Below, piece after piece: positions 23,901 through 34,373 of a stretch of DNA of 64,000 nucleotides. Position numbers and translations under genes: made by a program. The stretch's first letter is position 1. Every line of letters starts with the position of its first letter. The notes under the pieces are model-generated. The model saw only the letters and a program-made list of their open reading frames with translations. It searched no databases and had not been told where the DNA came from. Source of the DNA: Stictocephala bisonia (Eukaryota; Arthropoda; Insecta; Hemiptera; Membracidae); the NCBI GenBank assembly GCA_035578905.1, contig JAQJVL010000101.1:1339501-1403500 (forward strand). Direction: 5' to 3'.

Positions 23901-26900
23901 TAAACTGAACTGGAATATTTTTTAAACATAGTAATAAGCTAGACATGAACATTAATAAAAAATATAATACAATTATTTAAATACGTATTTGTTACTCATA
24001 GAAAAATGAGAGCTCACTCATAAGAAAATGTTTATATCTTTTAAAATTGTTTTCGAACAGCAAGTAAAAATGAAACAGTTTGAACTAGTTAAATTTCACT
24101 TAATTATTAAATAATCTGTAGTTTTAAAGTTGTGTGTTTACTTTTATTTAATATTTTGATAAGTAATTAAACAACATATTTGAACAACAGTACTGTCAGT
24201 GTTACTGTCTGTATCCAAAACTAACAAGTCGAAAAATGCAATGAAAACAGCTGTTTGCTAGTAGCTGGCATTGTCGTTCGGATTACCACGTGATTCGGAC
24301 TACTGTGGGTTCAGAATACCGCGACCGCACTGTAATTAATGTTTTGACTTTTTAAGTATTTTTTGTGTTTGTGTGAGCTGACTTATCTTTCCAAATTAGT
24401 TTTCTGATTCCCAACCTCTCCTATCATATAAAAAAAATTTAGTTTAAGTTTTATAGATCTAGGGACTCTGGGCCATTCAAAATTTTACTTCTAAAGAAAC
24501 TCCCTTTGTTTTATAATTGTAAAAAAACAAAAAGGAAACTAATCAAAGATAAGAGATTATAAGAGCAATGACCCATAGTAATAGAAAAATATCAAGTAAA
24601 TGTTTTCTTACTAAGATATGTAAATTATCGTGATATATTTTATTCATTCTATTTATTATTATTCTCGTGACAGTGAAATACTAAATCTGTTTCTTTGTAA
24701 TAATAAATTTTATAAACTTGACTTTGTTTTCATACTTTTGAGAATAAGGCAGAGCATTTTGTGAAATAACTCTTATGATGTATTTAATAATTTGTCTACT
24801 AATAACGTCAAGTTTTCTTCTCACAGAGACACTACGTCTTTATGGTTCAGCCCATAACGTGGCTCGAGTCTGCACGCAGCCCTACAGGATACCAGACTCT
24901 GATCTTCTTGTGGAGAAGGGTATGAAAGTGGTTATCCCTCTGTATTCACTTCACCACGACCCAAAATATTACCCTGATCCTTTTGAGTTCAAACCTGAAA
25001 GATTTACTCCTGAAGAGACTAAAAAGAGGCACCCTTTTGTCTTCTTGCCTTTTGGAGAGGGGCCCAGAAATTGCATTGGTAAGTTGACGCTAAATATTTA
25101 TATTTTTCTACAGATACAGCAAATATGAAGAATTATCTCATATTCCATTTACTACTGATTTATGGACTGAATATTTAAAAACTAGACTGAGCTTTACTCA
25201 TGAGAATTGCCATTTATCTTTTTTACTCTACTTATATTCCCAATATGCCCTAATTCAAAAGAGTTTAAAACCTGAAATACAGAGTGTGGCAGCATAACTT
25301 CTTTTTTTAAGAGTTAACAAAACCCCATTGTTTGATTCAGGATATTTATATTTATTTTATATAATGCAGGCACATGTCTAAAGTTTTGTTTTACAATGTT
25401 TTGAAGATCAAATTGGGTAGGCGACGTTCCCCCTTCTCCATACACCGAGTAAACCGATTTCTGGCACTCGTCATGACTCTTGCCAGCGTAGCAGGCGTTA
25501 TGTTGACAATTTTTTCTTGGATGTTGATCTTCAAATCCTGTAGGGTGTTTGGACAATCACATAAACATAGGATTTAAAAAAAACACACAAAGAAAAAAAT
25601 CATAAGGGACTAAATTGGGAGAGCATGGTACCGGCCACTTCAAATTGCCCCTAATTGAGATGAAGTGCTCTGGGAAGTGTTCCCTCAAAACAGCCATCAA
25701 TGCTATTGAAGTATGTGCCATTGCACCGTCTTGTTGGAACCAAGTAAAGTCCAACTCATGCAGCCTTGGTGAAAAAATCCTGTAACATGTTTGCGTACCG
25801 GTCCGAATTCACTTTGACTGCGACTTCATTTTCCTCAAAGAACTATGGACCAATAATTCCAGTTGAGGAAATTGCCCACATTACAGTAACTTTTGGTGAA
25901 TGCAAAGGCCTTTGATGCAATTCTCAAGTATTGATGTCAGTCCAGTAGCGCATGTTTTGTTTGTTGACAGATTTACACTAATGAAAATGGGCTTCATGGT
26001 TGAGGAAAATAAATGCCAGAAATCAATTTACTCAGTGTATGAAGAATGGGGGACGTCTTCTACCCGATTTGATCTTCAAAACTATGTAAAAATGTGATCT
26101 TCAAAACTATGTAAAACAAAAGTTACGACATTTGCCTATATAATATAAAATAAATACAAATAATCTAATTCATATTATATGTTTCGTTGAGTTCTTAAAA
26201 AAGGAAGTTATCCTGCTTCACCCGGTATTTGACAAATTCAAATTATTTAATTGCACGGTAAATTTTTATAAGATATAAAATTTATGTAAACAGACATGTA
26301 GTCACAATATTGCTATACAACCAAGTAAAATCTATAGCTTAATCCTGGAAGTGCTGGTCATTTGTTCTGTACTGCCATTAGGTTTTGCTCATTATTGTGA
26401 GCATTCTTTTTCTAAAAAAATCATCATAAATTTATGCCAAAACATAAAAGCATATTACTATGTAAAACATTTTCTTAGAAGAAATGTACAATACAGCATT
26501 GAATGGTGTGAATTAAATTTTGAAGTTAGTTAGTTTTTTTTTATCTAAAGTACATACATTTTTTTATAAACCTTTTTTATTCGCATAAGTGTTCTTGAAG
26601 GATATAAAAAACACTAAAAATGAAAAAGTTCAGTTTACAAGTTGTAGTATAATTTATCTAGTTTTAGAAAGTGCAATAAAAATAAACATTATTACAATTT
26701 ATTTTTCATAAGATATTGCACAGTATAATTATAGTTATTATGTAATCTATGTGAAACTTTTGTAATAGAATACAAGAAAAATAGAAAATAAATTCTCTCT
26801 CAATTTTGTTCAATGTACTAATTTTTTATTTTTCATTTTCTGTTGCTTAGCAACAAAACAATACCTTATTTGTTGTAATTAGAACCGGTTTTTTTCTTTT

Positions 26901-28053
26901 TATTTATACAATGTGAACATTTACAAACTCAGTACTTATTTCACTATTACATTATTTATAAACATACTATTTAATATTTACAACAATAGTTAATTACTGT
27001 TGGTTTCATGCATGTATTTCTTACAGAAATGTTTTCAATAGTACAAGGGAACAATTTTCAAAACTAGACGTGTAGTCATTATAAATCTTGTATTTGATCA
27101 AAAATATTCTTCTCCCCACCAACGCACCACTCAACTTACAAAAGGAAGCTGTCCTATAAGAAAGCATTGTGTTACAACCACTTGCCAGATCATAGAGACA
27201 AAACCTGCACAACACCTCAAAACACATCTCTCAGCCTGCTTCAAGACTGACCCTTCTATTCATTACAAGAATTTTTTAATGCTGAAATTAACAATTAACT
27301 TTAAGTGTTTGTAACTCTTACATAAGGATGAAATGTACTATTCTCCATGAATAAGTCAATAAAGTATATTGTCTGTCCGCACTAAGTAACTCCTGAGGTT
27401 GGAGTGGCCATAGCTAAAGGACTAAAGCCCACCACCCAGTTTGATTCCCAGTGTGCCCCTCCCATGGTTTGGGAGTCACTTTAAGCCGGTGGTCCAACGA
27501 GCCTACAAAACAAAAATGGGTTCGTCTCAGCAGGTGATGGGAACTGTGCCTTAATTGGGCATCTCTCCCCACTAAATGCCGTACAAACTTTACTTTTTTT
27601 ACTTTAACACCTGAGAATAATGGGTAGTATGGTTTTTTTTTAAACACTCAGCATATTGGAAATCTACAACCAACTGGCAATCGATAATAAATGATATAAT
27701 TAATATTTCTGTTTAAAAGAGTTAATTCTATCTTAACCTATAAAAACAATTTTAAAAACCTAAGTGTTCCAGTTTTCATTTTCCAAGCCAAATCAATCAA
27801 TATAACAATCCAAAGCAAGTAAAATTTAACCAACAAAATAAGCAGTCTTAAAATACAGTGTGATTTAATCGTATTATTTTCCACAGGAATGCGGTTTGGA
27901 CTTATGCAAGCTAAGGTTGGACTTTCAACAATTATACTGAATTTTCAAGTGCAACTTTCACCCAAACAAGAAGTTCCAATAGAAATTGACAGGCGTTCTG
28001 TGCCTTTAATGCCTGCAAATCCTGTTTTACTTAAGTTCAACAAGAGGAAATGA
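14021..28053 (+). CDS. Cytochrome P450, CYP6-like (gene A), four coding exons, 520 aa
   Basis: The coding sequence joins 14021-14942, 22562-22783, 24827-25078 and 27887-28053, all with GT-AG borders and phase-1 introns. The product is a microsomal haem-thiolate monooxygenase that uses electrons from P450 reductase and probably acts on xenobiotics, plant compounds or insecticides. An N-terminal membrane anchor covers about residues 10-28. Helix C shows WKNMR (134-138), helix I AGFET (324-328), helix K ETLR (382-385), then PERF (438-441) and the haem loop FGEGPRNCIG (457-466) with Cys464 as axial ligand. All signature residues are intact and the length is normal for CYP6. A neighbouring paralogue starts at 33467. 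The exact subfamily cannot be named without a search. Confidence 0.93.
14943..15489 (+). other. 5' part of gene A intron 2, no feature
   Basis: This is AT-rich sequence. A 62-codon ORF at 15302-15490 has no recognisable motif and is not supported as a gene. Confidence 0.4.
15490..15977 (+). pseudogene. Old non-LTR retrotransposon remnant, second copy
   Basis: This is colinear with the remnant at 570-2000 and 6886-7005, with shared blocks GGATCTCCCACGTCAGAAC, CTACGTACTGCTTTCCA and AGCTGGGCCATAG. Stops and frameshifts are frequent. It keeps the sequence that the foldback element interrupts at 789, which proves the empty site. It ends near the stop at 15977. Confidence 0.8.
15978..18755 (+). 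mobile_element. Decayed CR1/Jockey-like non-LTR retrotransposon
   Basis: Endonuclease pieces read FVCLSEHWL, FGGDLNV and NNKPTRGDNCLDNVF in separate frames between 16060 and 16650. Reverse transcriptase pieces read SYRPVSIIPILSKIIE and QYGFRSGKSTVDAIE (17168-17836), then EVPQGSVLGPLLF and YVDDTNF up to 18070. The thumb region is mostly missing, so there is an internal deletion near 18245-18300. The 3' end carries an AATAAATGATTCTTGATTCT tail. It sits in intron 2 of gene A and is not functional. Confidence 0.85.
18756..19106 (+). other. Intron sequence between retroelement and satellite array
   Basis: Unique AT-rich sequence with no recognised feature. Confidence 0.4.
19107..21830. repeat. 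104-bp higher-order tandem repeat, about 26 copies
   Basis: CCATACACATGTTGAGTGG recurs at 19107, 19211, 19315, 19419, 19523 and onward to about 21707, with a period of 103-104 bp. Each unit has three segments of about 34 bp that all end in a TGGTA-like block plus TGA(C/T): one after CCATACACATG, one after TATTACACGTAG, and one after ACATACAATAG. The first and third share the CACCCGCCCACC core with the 36-bp minisatellite found elsewhere in the window. I infer a trimeric repeat built from that monomer. Two variants of the third segment (CCCGCTTGCCCACC versus CTATCTCCTCTAATAC) are interspersed. It occupies intron 2 of gene A. The minus-strand ORFs in it are not genes. Confidence 0.93.
21831..22551 (+). 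other. 3' part of gene A intron 2
   Basis: AT-rich unique sequence. A 76-codon ORF at 22309 is Lys/Phe-rich and has no recognisable motif. Confidence 0.4.
22562..22783 (+). CDS. P450 gene A, coding exon 2 (helix I)
   Basis: The acceptor is TTTCAG at 22561 and the donor is ATG|GTAAAT at 22783. The split codon restores Gly308, then LTVEQIAAQ. The exon encodes AGFETSS, the oxygen-activation groove of helix I. Its 222 nt match exon 2 of gene B exactly in length. Confidence 0.95.
23246..23460. mobile_element. Short foldback MITE
   Basis: Two arms, about 23246-23335 and 23360-23455, are near-exact reverse complements. The outer block GCGAGTCATGAGAAGTCCTC and its complement lie at the ends, and an ACTACATGA/TCATGTAGT pair lies next to the centre. 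The element is about 215 bp with a loop of about 25 bp. It sits in intron 3 of gene A. No target duplication could be fixed. Confidence 0.8.
23461..24826 (+). other. Remainder of gene A intron 3
   Basis: I see no gene or clear repeat. A small region at 23683-23870 has a more even base composition and an open frame of 61 codons but no recognisable motif. Confidence 0.4.
24827..25078 (+). CDS. P450 gene A, coding exon 3 (ExxR to haem loop)
   Basis: The acceptor is CACAG at 24826 and the donor is TTG|GTAAG at 25078. It encodes ETLR, the SLHHDPKYYPDP region, PERF and the Cys haem loop up to the split Gly466 codon. Its length of 252 nt is identical to the matching exon in gene B. Confidence 0.95.
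25280..26225 (-). mobile_element. Tc1/mariner-type element with long inverted repeats and a dead transposase
   Basis: The left end (CAGAGTGTGGCAGCATAACT) and right end (complement CCGGGTGAAGCAGGATAACT) are related and both abut TA, the mariner target. The arms extend inward at least 180 bp. On the minus strand, between about 25960 and 25560, the remnant reads WFQQDGAMAHTS and SPNLVPYDFFL, matching the second and third catalytic regions of IS630/mariner transposases (usual QQDGATAHT and SPDLSPCDFFLW). In the third block the Asp of SPD is Asn, and stops are present, so it is inactive. It lies in intron 4 of gene A. Confidence 0.8.
26226..27880 (+). other. Remainder of gene A intron 4
   Basis: Mostly AT-rich unique sequence. 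At about 27390-27600 there is a GC-richer patch with a tRNA B-box-like block (AGTTTGATTCCCAG), possibly an old SINE. Nothing else is supported. Confidence 0.4.
27887..28053 (+). CDS. P450 gene A, last coding exon
   Basis: The acceptor is CCACAG at 27886. The exon encodes helix L (MRFGLMQAKVGL) and the C-terminal beta region, and stops at TGA 28051-28053. A polyadenylation signal candidate AATAAA lies at 28239-28244. Confidence 0.95.
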
Positions 28054-28238
28054 TTTACCATAGTCAGTGTATTACGGCCAGGATAACCCAAGTAATATCC
28101 CTGATTTATTTGTTTTACTATAAATTTAATGTAAATATACATTACAAACAAATGGAGAAAGTGAGTTAGAAAATATATCTTGAGTGAACAAACCTGATCT
28201 GAATATTTCTTTAGATAAACTTGTTAACTAACTAATTT

Positions 28239-28244
28239 AATAAA
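28239..28244 (+). terminator. Candidate polyadenylation signal of P450 gene A
   Basis: AATAAA lies 186 nt after the stop codon. A second candidate lies near 28313. The choice between them is not determined by the sequence. Confidence 0.4.
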
Positions 28245-28364
28245 TAGTATTAAATGCACCATGTTATTTAATGGCATAGTCAAAACAACATTACTGGTGT
28301 TAAAGTTAAATCAATAAAACAATACTGTTTTTATTATTGTTAATGATGATCATAGGATCACCAC

Positions 28365-28510
28365 CGTACATGCATGGATGGGTGGTTCATCATCACTATA
28401 TGTGTATATTTGTTTACACCTTGTTTATACTTGTTTATATGTATTGTTACACAATACCACTTTACGTGTATGGGTGGGCGGTAGGTCTATACCACTGTAC
28501 GTATATGATG
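28365..28510. repeat. Remnant of the 36-bp G-rich minisatellite
   Basis: Degenerate units are visible, including CGTGTATGGGTGGGCGG followed by TACCACTGTACG. The orientation is G-rich on the plus strand. It lies just downstream of P450 gene A. Confidence 0.75.
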
Positions 28511-28539
28511 GTCTAGTATCATTGGCTGTTAATTGTACA

Positions 28540-28850
28540 GTGCTCTTCAAGATAATCACAAAAACCGGACCTTCAGCATCCCAAAACACCGTCAACATGA
28601 CTTTTCTTGGTGATTTTGAATTTTTTTCTAACAGGTGAGCTGGTGTGCTTTCACTCCGTGCTTTGCCTTTTTGATTCTGGCTCATAATAGTGAACCCAAG
28701 TTTCATCACATGTTAAAATTTTGTTGAGGAAGTACTCATTTCTCTTTCATAAAGTTCCTGTAGCTCTGTGCACACTCTCAACCGTGTTTCCTTGTGTAGC
28801 TATGTCAACTCCTTTGGGACCCTGTGCCTCCAACACAGCGTGCTGAACAA
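28540..28850 (-). pseudogene. Mariner transposase fragment
   Basis: On the minus strand the sequence reads LNKILTCDETWVHYYEPESK, then after a frameshift GKVMLTVFWD-like residues (PRKVMLTVFWDAEG). These are the first and second catalytic Asp blocks of mariner transposases (usual TxDETW and VMLxxFWDxxG). The N-terminal DNA-binding part and the third Asp region are missing, and frames are broken. It is a dead remnant. Confidence 0.82.
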
Positions 28851-29073
28851 TTAAAATAAAGACTAGGTTAATAAATAATAAAATTAAATTAAAAAATATG
28901 TTTTAAAACATTTTTTAGAACATAACTTTTGCATTCTAATGCACTTAAAATATTAATTGGAGTCCAATGAAACTCATAATTTTGAAATTGTGATAAAAGT
29001 CAATTCTGATGACAAATCAAACCTAACCTTAAAAATTATAAACTGCACCTATGGAAAGGAAATGCATTCCCAG

Positions 29074-29103
29074 CCACACACACACACACACACACATACA
29101 CAC
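29074..29103. repeat. (CA)n microsatellite
   Basis: About 30 bp of CA repeats, with one interruption, in intergenic sequence. Confidence 0.9.
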
Positions 29104-29534
29104 ATTTAATGTATTCATAGGCTTACCAATTTTCCTATTTAAATTAAGTTGTCCAGAAATCATTCATAAAAATATCATTTATTATAAATAAAATAAACAA
29201 GTTAATTTCATCAGAAATTCAACTGTATATGAATTCTTTATTTATCTGTAAATAGTATGTACAGAATAGGACAGATTATTATACTATTGTTTAGTCTGAT
29301 TGTTAAAATTGTTTTTTATCATATTTTTTTACTTCATATTTATTAATAGGCCTAATTTGTAGAATAATATGAAATAGTCTGTGAAAGCTGACCTTAACAA
29401 ATATAAAAATCATATAGAATGTGCTATATTGTTTGATTTCTTATACCATATACCTTATTTGAGATTATGTGAGAAACTTTTGCACAATGTTTTAACATAA
29501 TCCCACATTTCTTCATATTTTGCCTTTTTCCAGT

Positions 29535-30170
29535 CTCATGTAAGGTATGGTTTACTGATTTGGGGAGGGTCTAGTAAAACTCAATCTGTGTTGTTAGTAC
29601 AAAAAAGTGCTGTTAGGGTAATGTGCAGTGCAGCCTTTAATGCTCATTGTAGACCATTATTTATTCAACTACAAATTTTAACAGTGGTAAACTTGTATAT
29701 TTATGATGCTGCTGTGTACATTTTGAAAAATAAAGAGAATCTTGTTATTAGAGCTGATGTACATTCCCATAATACAAGGAACAAACACCTTTTAGATATA
29801 CAGTACTGTAGATTAGAAAAAACAAAAAATACATATGTTGCTCTGGGCCCAAAATTTTTCAACCACTTACCAACAAATGTACTGGAATTCAATATTGACC
29901 AACTGAAAATCAGACTGTATGACTGGTTGGTTCTGAATCCATTTTATAACTTTAACGAGTTTTTTATATTACAAACTAATTTGATTATAATTTAATATTG
30001 TCGGATCATACTATTTGTTTTGAAGATTGACCTTGTTGTTGCAATACCAATATTTAGTGATGGTTAATGAATAAGTTTATTGTTATCAATATATGCAATG
30101 TAATAAGGTGCTGACTTTGTCTATTGCATGTAATTGCTTAACAACAAATAAAAAGATTATTATTATATAC
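29535..30170 (+). mobile_element. 5'-truncated CR1/Jockey-like retrotransposon, 3' end
   Basis: The open frame reads SHVRYGLLIWGG, then VQKSAVRVM, and later SHNTRNKH, the conserved C-terminal thumb pattern of CR1/Jockey-like ORF2. The coding part ends at 29995. The element ends in AATAAAAAGATTATTATTAT, a simple-repeat tail. The remainder was never copied in (5' truncation). Confidence 0.85.
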
Positions 30171-32364
30171 CTTTTTACTGCGTCTGATTCAAAATCAAAT
30201 TCACTGATTTTTGATAAATAAAAAATAATCTATTTTGGTAGCAGCCCTTGGCTTCTTACAAAGTAGAATGGAAGAAAAATGTAACCTGATCAAGAATCTC
30301 AATAGAAAGGTTCATCTACAACTTGGCTCCTGATGAAAGAAACTCTTGGCATTACATCAGGCAAATTGAGCATTGATTCAGAACTGTTAATAGATGAAGA
30401 CGAATGTCTAAATTATGGACAGAGTTATTTATAGGTTCAGGCTAAAATTAAAATTGAATCATCTTGATTTCTCAATTCTGGAAAAAAGGATGGATAGCAA
30501 AATTATAAATAGGATAGAAACAAGATCTGATAATGTTGCAAAGTACTTTCTTTAGTACATCAATTTATTACATAAAATAAAATTTATTAAATAGTTTTTG
30601 CTTCTTTTTATATGGTCTTCCAAATAAAACATGAAGGAGGAAAACTTTGTATACCAGTATATTTTTGTGAATGAGAAATGGCAAGACTGATTTTCTACTC
30701 TGCTAGTCACGGTCACTACCTTTCTTAGGGAAAGGCATAATTTGCAATGGCCTGATGATTTTGTCGGTCAGCTTTTTTAATGGTTCAAGAGAAGGAGACA
30801 TGATAGTCGGTGGAGGGGGAGAGGCCTCCTAAATATCTTGCTCACCTTCAAAGTAATAATTTGATTGTTCACTCACTGAGGAACAGTGTACACTGTTATT
30901 TGTGTTAATTTCACATCATAAATATTTTATTTGTAGTATTACATAAATGTTATACTTATAAGTAATTACAACTTGTAACTGGTAAGTCTTTAAATTTTTA
31001 CATATTTATAAGTTTCGTAAAGCTTTTTAATCCATTAACTCAATAAATTCTTAAAACAATCCAAGCAAATTAAATTAAACAAAAATAATTAGTTTAAACC
31101 CATTTTATTCTGTTAACTGACGTTTACATATGCAAAATAATGTTGGTACTGAGTAAATCTTCTACTTTGCGACGGTCATTTTCTTTGTTACACCTCCACA
31201 GGTTAGCAATATTTTTAAAGCCAATTCTTAAATGATATTTTATTGTGCAAATAATTCCAAAAAGTTATTCACAATGAGATATTTTGCATAGTTGTGTTAT
31301 AAATGTGTCTTAACATTATTTTTTGTCAAATTAATGGGAACGATACAGTACCAATTAATAAAGATCTAAATTCACCTTGCAAAAAAAACATACAGACAGA
31401 AAAAAAACAGACAGAAGTCTGTTCAGTTCTAATGACTTCTATAGTTCAGATGTGTATTATTTTTACTGTATATTTGAATATTATTTTTTTTAATTGTGCA
31501 TAGTGTTTATCAAAATGAGTGGCAAGTTGGCAAGTGATGAAATTGGCCTACAAGACATAACTCTGTAATGATAGAATTGATTATATACAACATAGATGGT
31601 ACACCCCATTAACTATCGATAGTTTCTAAAATGGCCAGTGCTAAGTAGGCTAAAAGTTCATTTGCATATATTCATTCATGTATTGTCTTAACATAGGTGT
31701 ACATAAGCGTACATCAATGTGTCTTAACCTATTTGTTGTTCCCCAACCAAATAAAGTATGCCGTTGTTCATGAATATGTGTGTGTACTATACTATATAAC
31801 CCAAATAGAAAACCCCGGAACTTTCTTAGCCAATTATTTTAATTTAGTAGAGTTTGTTATATAAAATAAAAGCACTTTTGTTTGATTTCTAATTACAAAG
31901 TGACTTTGGTCTCAGATCTGTCAAGTTTGTGTAAGATGTTATTTGTATACAAGTTGGCTATATTTTATCCAAAATAACTTCAACTGTTTAAGGTCTATTT
32001 AGTTAATATTTAATTTCAGAATAGCGTACTATAAGTGCTAAATATATATATTTTTTTAATGTATGATTCCTAAATAAAGGATATTTTGATTTTAAAATAA
32101 ATGTTTAAAAAAATATTAGCACTACTACTGATGCCACTGTTGTTGATCTCAGTGATCAAACTTAGTCTCAGAGATACCACTGAGGATGCCACATCATAGT
32201 AAGGGCGAGACGTTTAGTGATGTAAATATTTTTAATAATAATCATAAATAAATAAATGTAAATATAAATGACAATAAGCACTGGCCCTGATGACGACGCA
32301 GGGTTGTAACCCAGCTACCTGGGGTCAAAGTGCTGTGGAGATTGTAGGCGATAAGTTCTATACT
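30171..32364. other. Intergenic stretch between the P450 genes, no recognised gene
   Basis: AT-rich sequence. Short ORFs have no recognised motif. The first exon of gene B, if it exists, may lie here or further right, but I could not identify a convincing TATA-initiator pair. Confidence 0.4.
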
Positions 32365-32680
32365 CGGTCCTCTTAATACCGACATGGTATCCGCTCAATG
32401 GTTACTAGTGGTATGGACACTACTAGAGAAGTCCATGTTGGGTGGTAGTCATTATCCGAATATTGTGGAGGGGAGAGAACTGAGGATCAGGCTCGTCGAT
32501 TAGCTGAAAATCAGACCAATACTGCATGGTTCGGATTCCACATAAAGCAGTAGATCCCTTAGTTGCCTGGCAATTGGACTATTAATAAATGGCCCTTTCT
32601 GAGGAACAGTCGAACTAGTAAGCAGACTGGAAAGGTCATCCACACTCTTATAATCATTCCTATTTGCCTATTGTCTAAAA
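32365..32680 (+). repeat. Dispersed repeat family, copy 2
   Basis: This is the longest of three copies. Its right two thirds align with 10085-10330 and its left part (TCGGTCCTCTTAATACCGAC) aligns with 56955-57000. The three together define a repeat of at least 300 bp. There is no coding potential. Confidence 0.75.
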
Positions 32681-32799
32681 ACATTCAGTAGATCAAGCCC
32701 TTTTATTTGGCATTTTGATCATCCAAATTGATTGTGCCTGAGGATAGTTGTGTGCGGACATTCATAGTTGTTTGCAGACATTATAAGCCAAAAATATAT

Positions 32800-33170
32800 A
32801 CGGTACACTAACTCACTCATCACAAAATCTCCAAAATTACATGGCCGATTGACTTGATATTTGGTACATAGGTTTATCTAAGGGCCTAGAGAGTCCCTAA
32901 GAAAGGATTTTTCTATCCGACCTCAGGAATCCACCCCACTGACCTCCAAACTTTCAATGTTAATCTTATGGAACTATTATTTATTAGTTGGTATATTTAT
33001 CATCAGCTGTCAAATGAAATAATCTATTAATTAATTTGTTTACTTCATATGATTTTACTTAATTCAGTTTAACCACTAATATTTGTAGTCAAATACGTGC
33101 CAAGGCCGAAGTATCACGAGCGTAGCGAACTACGGGTTTGGCACGCAATTCATGCAGGAGTGTTCCCTAG
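32800..33170. repeat. Probable repeat-derived segment with structured end
   Basis: The segment contains CTCACTCATCACAAAATCTC and ends in a nested hairpin: CGTGCCAA at 33096-33103 pairs with TTGGCACG at 33138-33145, and CGTAG-CGAA-CTACG lies inside at 33121-33134. The look is of a non-autonomous transposon terminus. I cannot name the family. Confidence 0.4.
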
Positions 33171-33466
33171 TAGGTAGTAAATGTTATTTGTTTGTAATTT
33201 TCAAGCACTCCTTTGAATGCCTCACTCACTATTAGCTTAACTTCCAATATGTTAAGCTTGGTATGAAGTTTATGAATGCATAAAACAAAAAATATATAAT
33301 TCTAATTAGTGGGAATAAATTAGTTATTCCTGAATGTATATTTTTTATTAAGAGTGTATTCTGCAACAAAATAAAACTACACACTTTTTTTCGCTAATAC
33401 CAAATCTAATTTACTTTAAAATTGTATATTTGGAGTATAATTGACTTATCTCTTACAGGTACAAAC

Positions 33467-34373
33467 ATGGGATTTCTATTGGACAATGGAGTTGTAGAAG
33501 TTTTAAGTTTCATCATTTTGATGCTTTGGACTTTTTATTTCTACCTCACAAAAAACTATGACTATTGGAAAAAAAGAGGCGTGCCTTGCAAAGAGCCAGA
33601 GTTCCCTTTTGGATCTACAAAAGAAATAATTCTATCAAAAACCTTTTTTGCAAAAGGATTTGATGATATTTATAAGTTATTTCCAAATGAACGTTATTAT
33701 GGTATAATTGATCTCCATATTCCCACTCTAGTTGTGAAGGATCCAGAATTGATTAAACTGATTCTGGTTAAAGAATTTAATAGCTTTACAGATAGAACAG
33801 GGTTGGTGGGAAATCCTAAAGAGTATATCGTTCAACATTTGTTAAATTTGGTTGGAAAAGAGTGGAAAGATATGCGATCAAAACTGACTCCAACATTTAC
33901 TTCCGGAAAATTGAAGTTAATGTTCGTCTTGATGGAGGGATGTAGTCATATACTAAAAGAAAAGTTAGATGAAGAAATTAAAGATGGTAAAGTTATTGAT
34001 GCAAAAGACATCCTTGCAAGGTTCACAATGGATATCATTGCCTCTTGTGCTTTTGGTTTGGATGTTAACAGCATAACAGAAGAAGGTTCACAATTTTATC
34101 ACATACTTGGAAATTTTGCTAAGTCTTCAAATCGTCAATACTTCACTCGACTGATAACTATGTTTTTTCCTGAAATCTTGTCACTTCTTCGTATAAATGT
34201 TGTTCCCCTTCAAATCAGAGATTTTGTGACTAACCTTGTTCGAGACACTGTAGAATATCGGCAAAATAACAATATTAAGAGGAATGACTTTTTGGATCTT
34301 CTTATACATATTAAATATGACACCAAAGATAATGGAGAACATAATCAAACAATTCATGAAACATCAACTGAGG
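33467..34373 (+). CDS. P450 gene B, coding exon 1
   Basis: An acceptor TCTTACAG at 33458 precedes the start codon by eight bases, as in gene A, which implies an upstream non-coding exon. The exon encodes residues 1-302 and ends in phase 1 at GAGG|GTAAGT. Confidence 0.93.

Noticed and set aside
33422..33466. Upstream in-frame Met of P450 gene B adding 15 residues
   Set aside because: The segment contains a polypyrimidine tract and splice acceptor at 33458, and gene A starts at the equivalent of 33467.
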